The notes: a model not told the origin generated them from the sequence alone. A stretch of 13,301 nt of DNA from Chloroflexota bacterium (GCA_026389655.1 JAPLHL010000106.1:1-13301); one strand, 5' to 3'. Positions 6,086 through 12,880 are shown, counted from the first letter of the stretch. Numbers and translations are program-made.

Positions 6086-7828
6086 CTAAGCGGATACCAA
6101 TTCCCTGGCCCCGCTCTTCCATTTTTCAGCGTTCTTCACTAAAGCCTCAGCGCCTTTCAGCATCACACCACTGTTGCGCTCCGACCCCAGCATGGCCGCC
6201 AGTTCTTTCAGCCTGTTCTGCCCCTCAATAGTCTCCACCCTGGTAGATGCCCTGCCGGAATCTATCTCCTTGACCAGCTTGAAATGACTATCACCAAAGC
6301 AGGCGATCTGCGGAAGGTGCGTTATGCACAGCACCTGGTGGAAATTGGTCAACGTGGCCAGTTTCCTGCCGACCGAGTCGGCGCTCCTGCCGCCTACGCC
6401 CATGTCGATCTCGTCGAAGATCAGCGTGGGTATGGGGTCGGCTACTTTAAGCGCACTCTTTATGGCAAGGACGATCCTGCTCGTTTCACCGCCCGAGGCA
6501 ATGGCAGCCATGGAGCGCATCGGCTCGCCGGGGTTGGTAGCCACCTGGAACTCAATCCTGTCTATCCCATCCGCCGTGTAAGCAAATGACTTTCCTCCCG
6601 CCGTATTTAAACCGTTAACATCTTCCTTACGGGAAAGCATAACATCGAACTTGGCCCATTCAAGCTGCAACTCACAAAGCTCCTCGTTAACCAATCTTAT
6701 TAACTGCTCAGCCGCCCCTCTCCTCGCCAGCGACAGGGCTTCAGCCTTCCTGCCGGCCTCAGCCTTCAAGCTTTGCGTCGTTTCTTCCAGTTTGGCCCGC
6801 CTTGCCTGCCCGTTCTGCAAAGCATCCAGCTCTTCAGCGGTCTTGCTGCGGAAGGCCAGTATAGCTTCAATAGTATTACCATATTTCCGTTTCAATATAG
6901 ATAAAGCATCTATATTACGTTCGATTTCTTCCAGCTTTTCCTGGCCGTTCTCTATCTTCTCAGCATGGTCCTGCAGGTCCCTGGCGATCTCCTCGATGCC
7001 GGCCAGTTCGTTTTCCAGCTTCTCCCTGTAACCCGCCAGTGCAGAGTCAACCGAACTGATACTGCGCAGGTTAGTCAGTGTCTTGTGGATCATCACTGAG
7101 GCCGAGCGCTCATCCCCGTAGAGGTTCCCGTAAGCTTCCATACATCCGCCGCAAATAGCTCCCGCCCTGCGCAGGATGTCCCTCTCTTCATGCATCTGCT
7201 CCTCATCCACCTCTTCAAGATTCGCCCGTTCGATTTCTTCCAGTTGGTACTGCAAAAGCTCTGCATAACCCTCTTTTTCCACACCGTTCATGGCGGCCAG
7301 CTCTTTCTCCTTTGATCTCAATTCCTCGACCGTCTTCCTCAGGTCCCGGCGCTGGTCCAACAGGTTGCCGTAAGCATCCACCAGGTTCAACTGGTTTCCG
7401 CAGTCGAGCAGGGAAAGATATTCCATCTGTCCGTGGATATCGACAAAATGTCTGCCCAGTTGCTTAAGCAGGGACAATGGCACTGCCCGGTTGTTGACAC
7501 GCGCAACGCTCTTGCCGCCCTCCTGGAAATCCCTGGATACCAGCACCATACCATTTGCCTCGGATTCTATCCCGCTCTCGTCCAGTATCCCATTCACCAT
7601 GTCCACCGTTGCGCCGCCCGGCCAAAAGATCGCCTCGATGCGGGCAGAGGCTGTCCCGCTGCGAATCAAACCGGCCGGCGCCCGCGCCCCTATCAACAGA
7701 CTCATCGCATCCACCAGGAGTGATTTACCGCTGCCTTCCTCCCCGCTGATCACATTCAAGCCGGGCACGAAGCTCATCGCCATATCCTTTATTACGGCAA
7801 AATTCTTAATATGCAGTTCTCCCAGCAT
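6086..7828 (-). CDS. recN: DNA repair protein RecN
   Basis: The 580-residue product is RecN, an SMC-like ATPase that binds DNA ends and supports RecA-dependent double-strand break repair. The N-terminal ATPase half begins MLGELHIKNFAVI and has the Walker A motif GEEGSGKS at 29-36. The middle, about 155-375, is rich in Glu, Lys, Leu and Ala, as expected for the coiled-coil arms. The C-terminal half has the ABC signature ASGGETSR (444-451), the Walker B IFDEID with D472 and E473, and the switch histidine H504 in THLPQIA. Length is slightly above the usual 550-560. Walker A differs from the common GETGAGKS by E for T and S for A, with the catalytic lysine kept. ATG at 7828 follows a strong AGGAGGA site. 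A promoter with an overlapping inverted repeat precedes it. Both flanking spacers carry the same palindromic repeats. It is transcribed alone. Confidence 0.96.
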   Translation of the reverse strand: MLGELHIKNFAVIKDMAMSFVPGLNVISGEEGSGKSLLVDAMSLLIGARAPAGLIRSGTASARIEAIFWPGGATVDMVNGILDESGIESEANGMVLVSRDFQEGGKSVARVNNRAVPLSLLKQLGRHFVDIHGQMEYLSLLDCGNQLNLVDAYGNLLDQRRDLRKTVEELRSKEKELAAMNGVEKEGYAELLQYQLEEIERANLEEVDEEQMHEERDILRRAGAICGGCMEAYGNLYGDERSASVMIHKTLTNLRSISSVDSALAGYREKLENELAGIEEIARDLQDHAEKIENGQEKLEEIERNIDALSILKRKYGNTIEAILAFRSKTAEELDALQNGQARRAKLEETTQSLKAEAGRKAEALSLARRGAAEQLIRLVNEELCELQLEWAKFDVMLSRKEDVNGLNTAGGKSFAYTADGIDRIEFQVATNPGEPMRSMAAIASGGETSRIVLAIKSALKVADPIPTLIFDEIDMGVGGRSADSVGRKLATLTNFHQVLCITHLPQIACFGDSHFKLVKEIDSGRASTRVETIEGQNRLKELAAMLGSERNSGVMLKGAEALVKNAEKWKSGARELVSA

Positions 7829-7877
7829 AGTATTCCTCCTGGCTCCATCATATGTTGCCTAACACACATGTACTACT

Positions 7878-7906
7878 ATGTTATAGAACATCCGTGCTAT
7901 TGTCAA
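7878..7906 (-). promoter_or_regulatory. recN promoter with an overlapping inverted repeat (LexA-like operator candidate)
   Basis: On the minus strand, TTGACA (7906-7901) and TAACAT (7883-7878) are 17 bp apart, about 50 bases before the recN start. The sequence over the -10 box, ATGTTCTATAACAT (7891-7878), is a perfect 5-bp inverted repeat around four bases. recN is under LexA control in many bacteria, and some LexA boxes have a GTTC/GAAC-with-N4 layout. This site is only partly similar, so LexA binding is inference. Confidence 0.5.
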
Positions 7907-7914
7907 GTTGTGTC

Positions 7915-7990
7915 ACCCTCACCCTGACCCTCTCCCTCCAGGGCGAGGGAATTTTTTTCTTAGAGGGGCTAAAGCCCCTCTTCAACACCC
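7915..7990. repeat. Composite palindromic repeat, upstream of recN (copy 2)
   Basis: The ACCCTCACCCTG lead, an imperfect hairpin CCCTCtCCCT/AGGGcGAGGG (7928-7949), a T run, and AGAGGGGCTAAAGCCCCTCT (7962-7981) plus TCAACACCCC repeat the arrangement at 5643-5716 in the same orientation. The two copies are direct repeats about 2.27 kb apart with recN between them. Confidence 0.7.
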
Positions 7991-8115
7991 CCAGTACGTA
8001 TATGCCAGTGATAATAATTCAAGATCCCATGTCGTTGGGTACGATAGGAATCATTTTTATAAGGGGCTAAAGCCCCTCTTCAACGCCCCCAGTACGAACA
8101 GGACCAGGTGCAAGG
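7964..8115. repeat. 98-bp repeat unit followed by a truncated unit
   Basis: Unit 3 (7964-8061) starts with AGGGGCTAAAGCCCCTCTTC, has the ATCCCATGTCGTTGGGTACG core (8024-8043), and ends in a T-rich tail. At 8062 a new unit begins with the same hairpin and CTTCAACGCCCCCAGTACG, but diverges after about 40 bases. Units 1 and 2 are at 5690-5883. Confidence 0.6.
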
Positions 8116-8150
8116 GCCAGCATTCCGAGTCGCAGGTACGAGCTACAACC

Positions 8151-8316
8151 ACCACCCATCAAACGTCTTGTAGGGGTGTTTCTTTCCCGATTAAATCGTG
8201 ACGCAAAGAGTCTAATGACAAATCCTGCATTCATGCGAGATTTTGGGCGGGTTTAAAAACCCGCACCCTACGATAAGAACCACCCATCAAACGTCTCGAA
8301 GGGGTGTTCCTTCAGG
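8151..8316. repeat. Pair of ACCCATCAAACGTCT direct repeats around a GGGCGGGTTT palindrome
   Basis: ACCCATCAAACGTCTtGtAGGGGTGTTtCTT starts near 8155 and a copy with cGa and c at the variable places starts near 8282, about 127 bases apart. Between them is the palindrome GGGCGGGTTTAAAAACCCGC (8245-8264) followed by ACCCTACGA. The palindrome family also occurs at 5975-6010 and 9299-9333. Confidence 0.55.
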
Positions 8317-8328
8317 TGCGCCCTCCAT

Positions 8329-8422
8329 GTCATCACGAGGAGCGGAGCGACGTGGTGATCTACTGGCCTATTCGCTATCAAACAGGAGATTGCCACGGGC
8401 CTTCGGCCCTCGCAATGACATT
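8329..8422. repeat. Two inverted REP-like elements (BIME-like) after the SDR gene
   Basis: GTCATCACGAGG (8329-8340) at one end faces CCTCGCAATGAC (8408-8419) at the other, matching as an inverted repeat at 10 of 12 positions. The inner edges CGTGGTGATCT (from 8351) and GAGATTGCCACG (8386-8397) also mirror each other. The right element has the stem GGGCC-TTC-GGCCC (8397-8409), where the copy at 5942-5954 has GGGGC-TTC-GCCCC. The pair ends about 13 bases past the SDR stop codon. Confidence 0.65.
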
Positions 8423-8434
8423 TTTGTCCTGCGA

Positions 8435-9199
8435 TCAATCTGCCATTCTGGACAGAATTTTATCCTGCAAAAAGTGTGGAAGAGCGCGCCCAACCACAAC
8501 CGCCATCTTCAGGGAAGAAGGAAACAGATATTCTTTAGTTTCTGCCTTTAACGCTTTCAAGATATGTTGGGCAGCTTCATCCATGCTCATGGTCAAAGAT
8601 TTAGGAAGCCCGGGGTGCTTATTTCTCTCCGTAACCACAAAACCGGGGCAAAGTGTGAGCACCCTGATATTAAACGGTTTCAATTCGATGCGGGCGGTAT
8701 CCAGGAAAATCCGGCATGCTGCTTTTGCGGCTGAATATTGCCCTTGCGACGGCATTCCCAGGAACCCTGCCAGCGAGTTGGTATTGGCAACGATCCCGCC
8801 CGAAGCCTGTGTTTTCATTTGCCGCACAAGCGGGCAGAAGAAATTAACCATTGAATCATAATTCACCCGCATGTTCTGCTTGATATCACCGGGACAGGCC
8901 GTTGCGGTGTTGAGGGAGGGTCCGGCGCCGATATTCAATAGTGCGATATCGATCCGGCCAAACCGTGATACTGTCTCCCGGACAGCCTTCGCCGCCTGTT
9001 CTTCATCAAGGGCATCACCGTCGATTGCCAGAGCCTCGCTGCCGTTCTTTTGAATGTCATTCGCTACATCTGATAACAGTTCTTTGCGGCGGGCCACTAT
9101 AACAATGCGGTTATGTTTATGGCTGAGCGCCAGTGCCACTGCCTTTCCTATTCCTGATGAAGCCCCGGTGATCAAAATTACTTTCTCTTCCAAATCCAT
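8435..9199 (-). CDS. Short-chain dehydrogenase/reductase (SDR, classical)
   Basis: The 254-residue product is a classical SDR oxidoreductase. It has the nucleotide-binding motif TGASSGIG at 11-18, N113, and the catalytic S142, Y155 and K159 in the YSAAK motif, which together form the complete tetrad. ARR at 37-39 after the second strand suggests NADP(H) rather than NAD(H). The usual NNAG motif reads LNIGAG (88-93). The C-terminal ~50 residues, which set substrate choice, have a basic, slightly hydrophobic tail and give no clear match, so the substrate (keto group of a lipid, sugar or small alcohol) is unknown. The ATG at 9199 follows an AGGGGG site 8 bases upstream. A promoter with a perfect palindrome at the -10 box lies upstream, and a BIME-like repeat lies immediately downstream. 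It is transcribed alone and away from the ridA-permease group. Confidence 0.92.
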   Translation of the reverse strand: MDLEEKVILITGASSGIGKAVALALSHKHNRIVIVARRKELLSDVANDIQKNGSEALAIDGDALDEEQAAKAVRETVSRFGRIDIALLNIGAGPSLNTATACPGDIKQNMRVNYDSMVNFFCPLVRQMKTQASGGIVANTNSLAGFLGMPSQGQYSAAKAACRIFLDTARIELKPFNIRVLTLCPGFVVTERNKHPGLPKSLTMSMDEAAQHILKALKAETKEYLFPSSLKMAVVVGRALPHFLQDKILSRMAD

Positions 9200-9243
9200 A
9201 GCCGGTCCCCCTTTTCACTCATGAGCCATATGGCCCTGCCGTT

Positions 9244-9278
9244 TTTGCCAGTATGGCAAAGGGAAGCAAAGTTGTCAA
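9244..9278 (-). promoter_or_regulatory. SDR promoter with a 17-bp palindromic operator over the -10 box
   Basis: On the minus strand, TTGACA (9278-9273) and CATACT (9255-9250) are 17 bp apart and lie about 50 bases before the SDR start. A perfect inverted repeat, TTTGCCA-GTA-TGGCAAA (9244-9260), covers the -10 box. This is the typical position and symmetry of a dimeric repressor site. No regulator gene is next to it, so the protein that binds is unknown. Confidence 0.6.
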
Positions 9279-9298
9279 CGCGCCTAAATTGCGGGAGA

Positions 9299-9333
9299 TT
9301 TCGGGCGGGTTTAAAAACCCGCACATTACGAAG
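9299..9333. repeat. Third copy of the GGGCGGGTTT palindrome
   Basis: GGGCGGGTTTAAAAACCCGC (9303-9322) is identical over its 20-base palindrome to the copy at 8245-8264, and the flanks also agree in part (GCGnGAGATTT before, TACGA after). It sits between the divergent SDR and ridA-permease transcription units. Confidence 0.65.
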
Positions 9334-9394
9334 AAATGCCAAAACCCACAAATTATTTTTGTCGTATCTGCGGGAATATTCCTCTAATACACCC

Positions 9395-9423
9395 TTGACA
9401 ATTCGTGTATCATTGAGTTAAAT
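9395..9423 (+). promoter_or_regulatory. Promoter for the ridA-permease group
   Basis: TTGACA at 9395-9400 and TTAAAT at 9418-9423 are 17 bp apart, placing transcription start near 9430. The -10 box lies just before the recognisable ridA coding frame, in the place where the missing first codons would be expected. Confidence 0.45.
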
Positions 9424-9468
9424 TCTTCCAATGCAATCGAAGCCAACGGCTTCTTATTCTTTTCCGGC

Positions 9469-9753
9469 ATGCTGCCCTATGATACCGATAATGGGACAGT
9501 TATCACCGACGATGTAACGAAAGGGACGGAGCTGGCCCTGAACAATATCAAGCGCGGGCTTACCGCCCTGGGCAGCAGCATGGATAAAATCGTGAAATCC
9601 ACCGTCTATTTGCGTGACATGGCCGATTTCAACGCCATGAACGAGGTCTATAAAACGTTCTTCCCCGGCGATCCGCCGGCGCGCACCTGCGTAGCAGTCA
9701 AGGGGATCCCGGCCGGCGCACCGGTTGAAATCGAAGTCATCGCACTTAAATAA
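9469..9753 (+). CDS. RidA/YjgF family protein, N-terminally truncated (possible pseudogene)
   Basis: From ATG 9469 the frame gives 94 residues of the RidA family, which hydrolyses reactive enamine/imine intermediates such as 2-aminoacrylate formed by amino-acid lyases. N58, R72 (ARTCVAV) and E87 correspond to N88, R105 and E120 of E. coli RidA, so most of the active site is present. Family members are about 125-130 residues. Recognisable homology continues upstream of the ATG (AIEANGFLFFSG from 9433), and the frame is open back to a stop at 9385, but no in-frame ATG, GTG or TTG exists there, and the usual N-terminal segment with GPYSQ and its tyrosine is absent. ATG 9469 has no ribosome site. 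Either a rare start codon is used or the gene has lost its 5' end. It is 45 bp before the first permease, which suits a shared amino-acid role. Confidence 0.7.
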   Translation: MLPYDTDNGTVITDDVTKGTELALNNIKRGLTALGSSMDKIVKSTVYLRDMADFNAMNEVYKTFFPGDPPARTCVAVKGIPAGAPVEIEVIALK

Positions 9754-9798
9754 GTCCCTCCATTAAAAAAAGAAGCGCATTGCTAAAGGAGGCGGCGA

Positions 9799-11214
9799 AT
9801 GGCAAAAGCTGAATCGGCGCACACAGGCGAAGTGAGATTAGGACGTGCCTTCGGGCTGGGGGGCGGGGTAGCGCTTGTAGTCGGGAGCATCATCGGCATG
9901 GGCATTTTTGCCCTGCTGGCGCCGATCACCGCATCAGCCGGGCATGCACTGTGGCTGGCCTTCATTATCGCCATGTTCCTTTCGGCCGTCGGCGTAATAC
10001 CTATCATCCAGGCGGCCAGCGCCATACCACGTGCAGGCATAGGCTACCTGCTGGCCAGCCGGCTGTCCAACCCGCTGGTCGGCAGTATTACCTCCCTGTG
10101 GGCCATACTGGGCGGGGCCTGCACGACATGCTTCGTCTGCATCGGCTTTGCGGGCAACATAGCAGCCTTCTGGTCGTGGGGTATCGATAAGGACCTCGAA
10201 ATCAAGATACTGTCGCTCATTATCCCGGTCCTGTTCATGGGGCTTTATCTCTTTAAGCTACAAATCGCCAACTGGGTGCAGATCGTAATGGTTGTTCTCA
10301 AGCTAATTGCACTGGGCGTGTTCGCCGTGGTCGGACTTTTCATGCTGAAGAATCCTGTCCAGTTGTCATTCACCTCTCCCCAGGGGGTCACAGGCATGGT
10401 GATGGCAATCGTCCTGTGTTACAGCGCCTGCATGGGCTTCCAGGTCATAGCTGAAATGGGTGAGGAAATGAAAAACCCGAAGCGCAATATCCCGCTCTCA
10501 ATGATCATCGGCGGACTGATCGTCCTGGTGATCTATATCATGGTCGGAGCGGTATTCACCAGCTCGATACCCTATGACTATGACACACTGATGAAGATGA
10601 AATCCCCGCTGCTCGACTCGGCCAACACGTTTTTGGCTCCGGGATGGGTGGCCTTTATCGGGTTCGGAGCGCTTTTCGCAGCGGTGACGGCATTGAACGC
10701 CGGGGCGATTGCGCTGCCGCGCGAGTTCGTTTCACAGGCACGTGACGATCTGCTGCCTGCAGGCATCGGCAAAGTAGACCGGCGTACGCTCACGCCAATA
10801 CGGTCGGTAGGCCTGTATTTCCTGCTGGCCATGCTACTATTGCTCCTCCAGTTTGCGGGAATAGATATAGATTTCTATGGAGTACTGGCGGCCGTGGGCA
10901 TACTGCTGATGACGATAGTCGGCGCATTTGTAGTGATCAACCTGCCCGTGAGGTTCCCTGAAGAATACAACAAGGCCTATATCAAAATACCCAGGCCGTG
11001 GCTGATAGTCCTGGCCATCGTCACTGCGGCTACAAGCATCCCGTTCATTATCGGCGTCATGCTCAATTACAAGAACACGGTTTTAATGGTCTGCATCCTG
11101 ATCGGACTGACGGCGCTTTTCATTGTTTATTATCTTTTGCGGGTCAGGTGGCTCAAGAAACAGGGCGTCGACTGGGCGGAAAGGACCAAGAAAATAACCG
11201 GCTTCGAGGAGTAA
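9799..11214 (+). CDS. APC-superfamily amino acid permease (first of a pair)
   Basis: The 471-residue product is an inner-membrane transporter of the amino acid-polyamine-organocation superfamily. About twelve hydrophobic segments are visible, at roughly 20-42, 48-73, 90-125, 135-152, 158-182, 195-220, 230-253, 285-308, 334-355, 358-383, 398-420 and 425-445. The first carries the glycine-rich substrate-binding stretch GSIIGMGIF. The conserved cytoplasmic loop after TM6 reads EEMKNPKRNIPLS, and the loop after TM8 reads PREFVSQARDDLLP; both are family hallmarks. Length is normal. ATG 9799 follows an excellent AAAGGAGG site. It lies 45 bp after the ridA-like gene and 53 bp before a second permease, forming a likely operon. 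The substrate is probably an amino acid or amine, but cannot be read from sequence. Confidence 0.92.
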   Translation: MAKAESAHTGEVRLGRAFGLGGGVALVVGSIIGMGIFALLAPITASAGHALWLAFIIAMFLSAVGVIPIIQAASAIPRAGIGYLLASRLSNPLVGSITSLWAILGGACTTCFVCIGFAGNIAAFWSWGIDKDLEIKILSLIIPVLFMGLYLFKLQIANWVQIVMVVLKLIALGVFAVVGLFMLKNPVQLSFTSPQGVTGMVMAIVLCYSACMGFQVIAEMGEEMKNPKRNIPLSMIIGGLIVLVIYIMVGAVFTSSIPYDYDTLMKMKSPLLDSANTFLAPGWVAFIGFGALFAAVTALNAGAIALPREFVSQARDDLLPAGIGKVDRRTLTPIRSVGLYFLLAMLLLLLQFAGIDIDFYGVLAAVGILLMTIVGAFVVINLPVRFPEEYNKAYIKIPRPWLIVLAIVTAATSIPFIIGVMLNYKNTVLMVCILIGLTALFIVYYLLRVRWLKKQGVDWAERTKKITGFEE

Positions 11215-11267
11215 ACGGCCGGCGTAAAAAACCGCTAGGGTCCAAATTTTATTTTAGGAGGTTGAAA

Positions 11268-12707
11268 TTGGCACAGCAGAAACCTGAAGTCATGCAGAGG
11301 AAGGTCGGCCTTCTCGAGGCCGTGGCCATGATCGTGGGCCTGGTAATCGGCGCAGCGATATTCATATTGCTGCCTACCATGGTTGGCATGACCGGGCCGA
11401 GCGTTTTCCTGGCGATGGCGGTGGCATGTATACCGTCCATCTTCATAGTGCTTTGCGAAATACAGCTGACCGGGACCCTGCCGGTAACGGGAGCAAACTA
11501 TGTTACTGTGACCAGGATAGCCGGGGCGGCATGGGGAAGCATCGTGGCCTTTGGGGCGGTGCTGGCGCTGCTGGCAAGCAATGTGCTCATGTCCGTTGGT
11601 TTTTCGCAGTATGTAATTGCCTTCATCCAATCCTTTAACCCGGCCTTCGCACTGCCACCATGGGTGCTGGCCATCGCCATCGTCCTGTTCTTCGCGGTGA
11701 TCAACTTCATAGGTGTGAGCTTTGCAGCCTGGCTGCAAGTTATACTTTTCGTTTTGCTTCTGATCGGCATGACCATCTTCGGCATAACAGGTGCAGTGAA
11801 TGCGAATCCAGCCAATATGGTACCGCTCTTCCCCAACGGACCTATCATGTTCATGGTAGTTGTCGTGCTGGGGTGCGTCACCTGGTCCGGGCTGCTTGCA
11901 CTGGCCGATATAGGCGGCGATGTAAAGAACCCCCGGCGCACGCTGCCGTTAGCCCTGATCATTGCATTCGTCATAGTGTTCTTCCTGTACGTCATACAGC
12001 CTTATGGCTTGGTAGCCAGCATGAACTGGAAAGAGGTGGCCAAGGTCGGCAGTACTGCCGTGATGGTAGACGCCGGGAGAATGCTGCCCGGGATTGGCAT
12101 TTACGTCGTATTTATAGCAGCCATGGGGGCCATACTCACGACTATCAACGCCCTCATCTGGTCATGCGGGCGTGACCTGGTGGCCTGGGCAAGGGACGGA
12201 CTGCTGCCTAAAGCTGTGGCGCACCTGCATCCCAAATTCAAGTCACCTGATGTTGCTATTCTCATTGCCACAGTCATCAGCATAATCGGCATACTTATAG
12301 CGGCCACTATTGATAAATATGCACTGGCATCGGTGCTGGCAGTGATGGTAATCCAGATCGTACTGGCGTGGTGCGTATTGAAGATACCGGAGAGAATGCC
12401 AAACCTCTATTCCAAAGCCCGTATCAAGTTCAACCCGTTCTGGAGATGGTTCACCTTCCTGGGAGCAGTGATCACATCTGCTTTCATCTTTCTGATGGGG
12501 ATATTGCTGGATATGATGGACAAGGAGGGCAACCCCACACAGGTACCATGGGTAATCATTATCCTGCTGGGCGTGTTCGCACTGGGTGCAATCTGGTATT
12601 TCAGCCGCAGGGCCTACCTCAAAGGCAAAGGCATAGACCTTGACGCCAATCTTAAAAAGGTCGGCGACGCCACACTGGCAGAGGCGGAGGAGAAGCTTTC
12701 GACTTAG
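11268..12707 (+). CDS. APC-superfamily amino acid permease (second of a pair)
   Basis: This 479-residue inner-membrane transporter is of the same superfamily as its upstream neighbour, with about twelve hydrophobic segments and the glycine-rich first segment IVGLVIGAAIF. The loops GDVKNPRRTLPLA and GRDLVAWARDGLLPK correspond to EEMKNPKRNIPLS and PREFVSQARDDLLP of the upstream protein. The two are clearly related but well diverged, so an old duplication or the recruitment of two subfamilies is likely. The frame is open back to 10998, but that would overlap the upstream gene by more than 200 bases. I chose TTG 11268 because AGGAGG (11256-11261) sits 6 bases before it; ATG 11292 is possible but has no ribosome site. 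A strong terminator follows 26 bases after the stop. Substrate unknown. Confidence 0.9.
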   Translation: MAQQKPEVMQRKVGLLEAVAMIVGLVIGAAIFILLPTMVGMTGPSVFLAMAVACIPSIFIVLCEIQLTGTLPVTGANYVTVTRIAGAAWGSIVAFGAVLALLASNVLMSVGFSQYVIAFIQSFNPAFALPPWVLAIAIVLFFAVINFIGVSFAAWLQVILFVLLLIGMTIFGITGAVNANPANMVPLFPNGPIMFMVVVVLGCVTWSGLLALADIGGDVKNPRRTLPLALIIAFVIVFFLYVIQPYGLVASMNWKEVAKVGSTAVMVDAGRMLPGIGIYVVFIAAMGAILTTINALIWSCGRDLVAWARDGLLPKAVAHLHPKFKSPDVAILIATVISIIGILIAATIDKYALASVLAVMVIQIVLAWCVLKIPERMPNLYSKARIKFNPFWRWFTFLGAVITSAFIFLMGILLDMMDKEGNPTQVPWVIIILLGVFALGAIWYFSRRAYLKGKGIDLDANLKKVGDATLAEAEEKLST

Positions 12708-12732
12708 ACTGATTGCGTTTGCACGGTTTGAT

Positions 12733-12768
12733 AAGGGCCCTCCTGAATTCTTCAGGAGGGCCCTTTTA
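12733..12768 (+). terminator. Rho-independent terminator after the permease pair
   Basis: A perfect 15-bp stem, AAGGGCCCTCCTGAA (12733-12747) with TTCAGGAGGGCCCTT (12751-12765) and a 3-base loop, ends in a short T run (12764-12767). It lies 26 bases after the second permease and closes the ridA-permease transcription unit. Confidence 0.88.
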
Positions 12769-12828
12769 TATGCTGGCCAAAGTTATCAGCAGTCATCCCC
12801 TCTCGAATCTTCTATTAAATACCGTACT

Positions 12829-12880
12829 CTAAGCATTTCGGCTTAGGCTTATCTATTCATTAATGCGCTTTTGCGCATTA
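12829..12880 (+). promoter_or_regulatory. Two small hairpins in the spacer before the two-CW gene
   Basis: CTAAGC (12829-12834)/GCTTAG (12841-12846) and the perfect 8-bp stem TAATGCGC (12861-12868)/GCGCATTA (12873-12880) with a TTTT loop lie in the 12769-12985 spacer. The second is followed by TTAATTT and could be a weak terminator or part of a leader. I see no convincing promoter for the next gene, though one is expected after the terminator at 12733. Confidence 0.35.

Larger units (their letters stand above)
7829..8434. other. Gene-free spacer between recN and the SDR gene
   Basis: This 606-bp stretch holds the recN promoter region (to about 7910) and then an almost continuous run of palindromic and direct repeats to about 8422. 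Open frames seen here translate repeat DNA: one contains HHEERSD and LAMT, tell-tale products of REP-type elements. None has a family signature. I see no gene. Confidence 0.7.

Noticed and set aside
7908..8201. Small open frames in the recN-SDR spacer
   Set aside because: They translate palindromic repeats, share no conserved reading between repeat copies, and lack ribosome sites.
5690..8316. Possible CRISPR array
   Set aside because: Repeats are palindromic, of several families, 97-130 bases apart and not regularly spaced with unique spacers; no cas genes are seen.
8304..8861. 185-residue plus-strand open frame over the 8300-8860 region
   Set aside because: Its first part translates REP-like repeats (HHEERSD, LAMT) and the rest is antisense to the SDR gene, which has a complete catalytic set.
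10998..11267. N-terminal extension of the second permease into the first
   Set aside because: It would overlap the first permease by over 200 bases in another frame and add a non-membrane segment; TTG 11268 has a well-placed AGGAGG.
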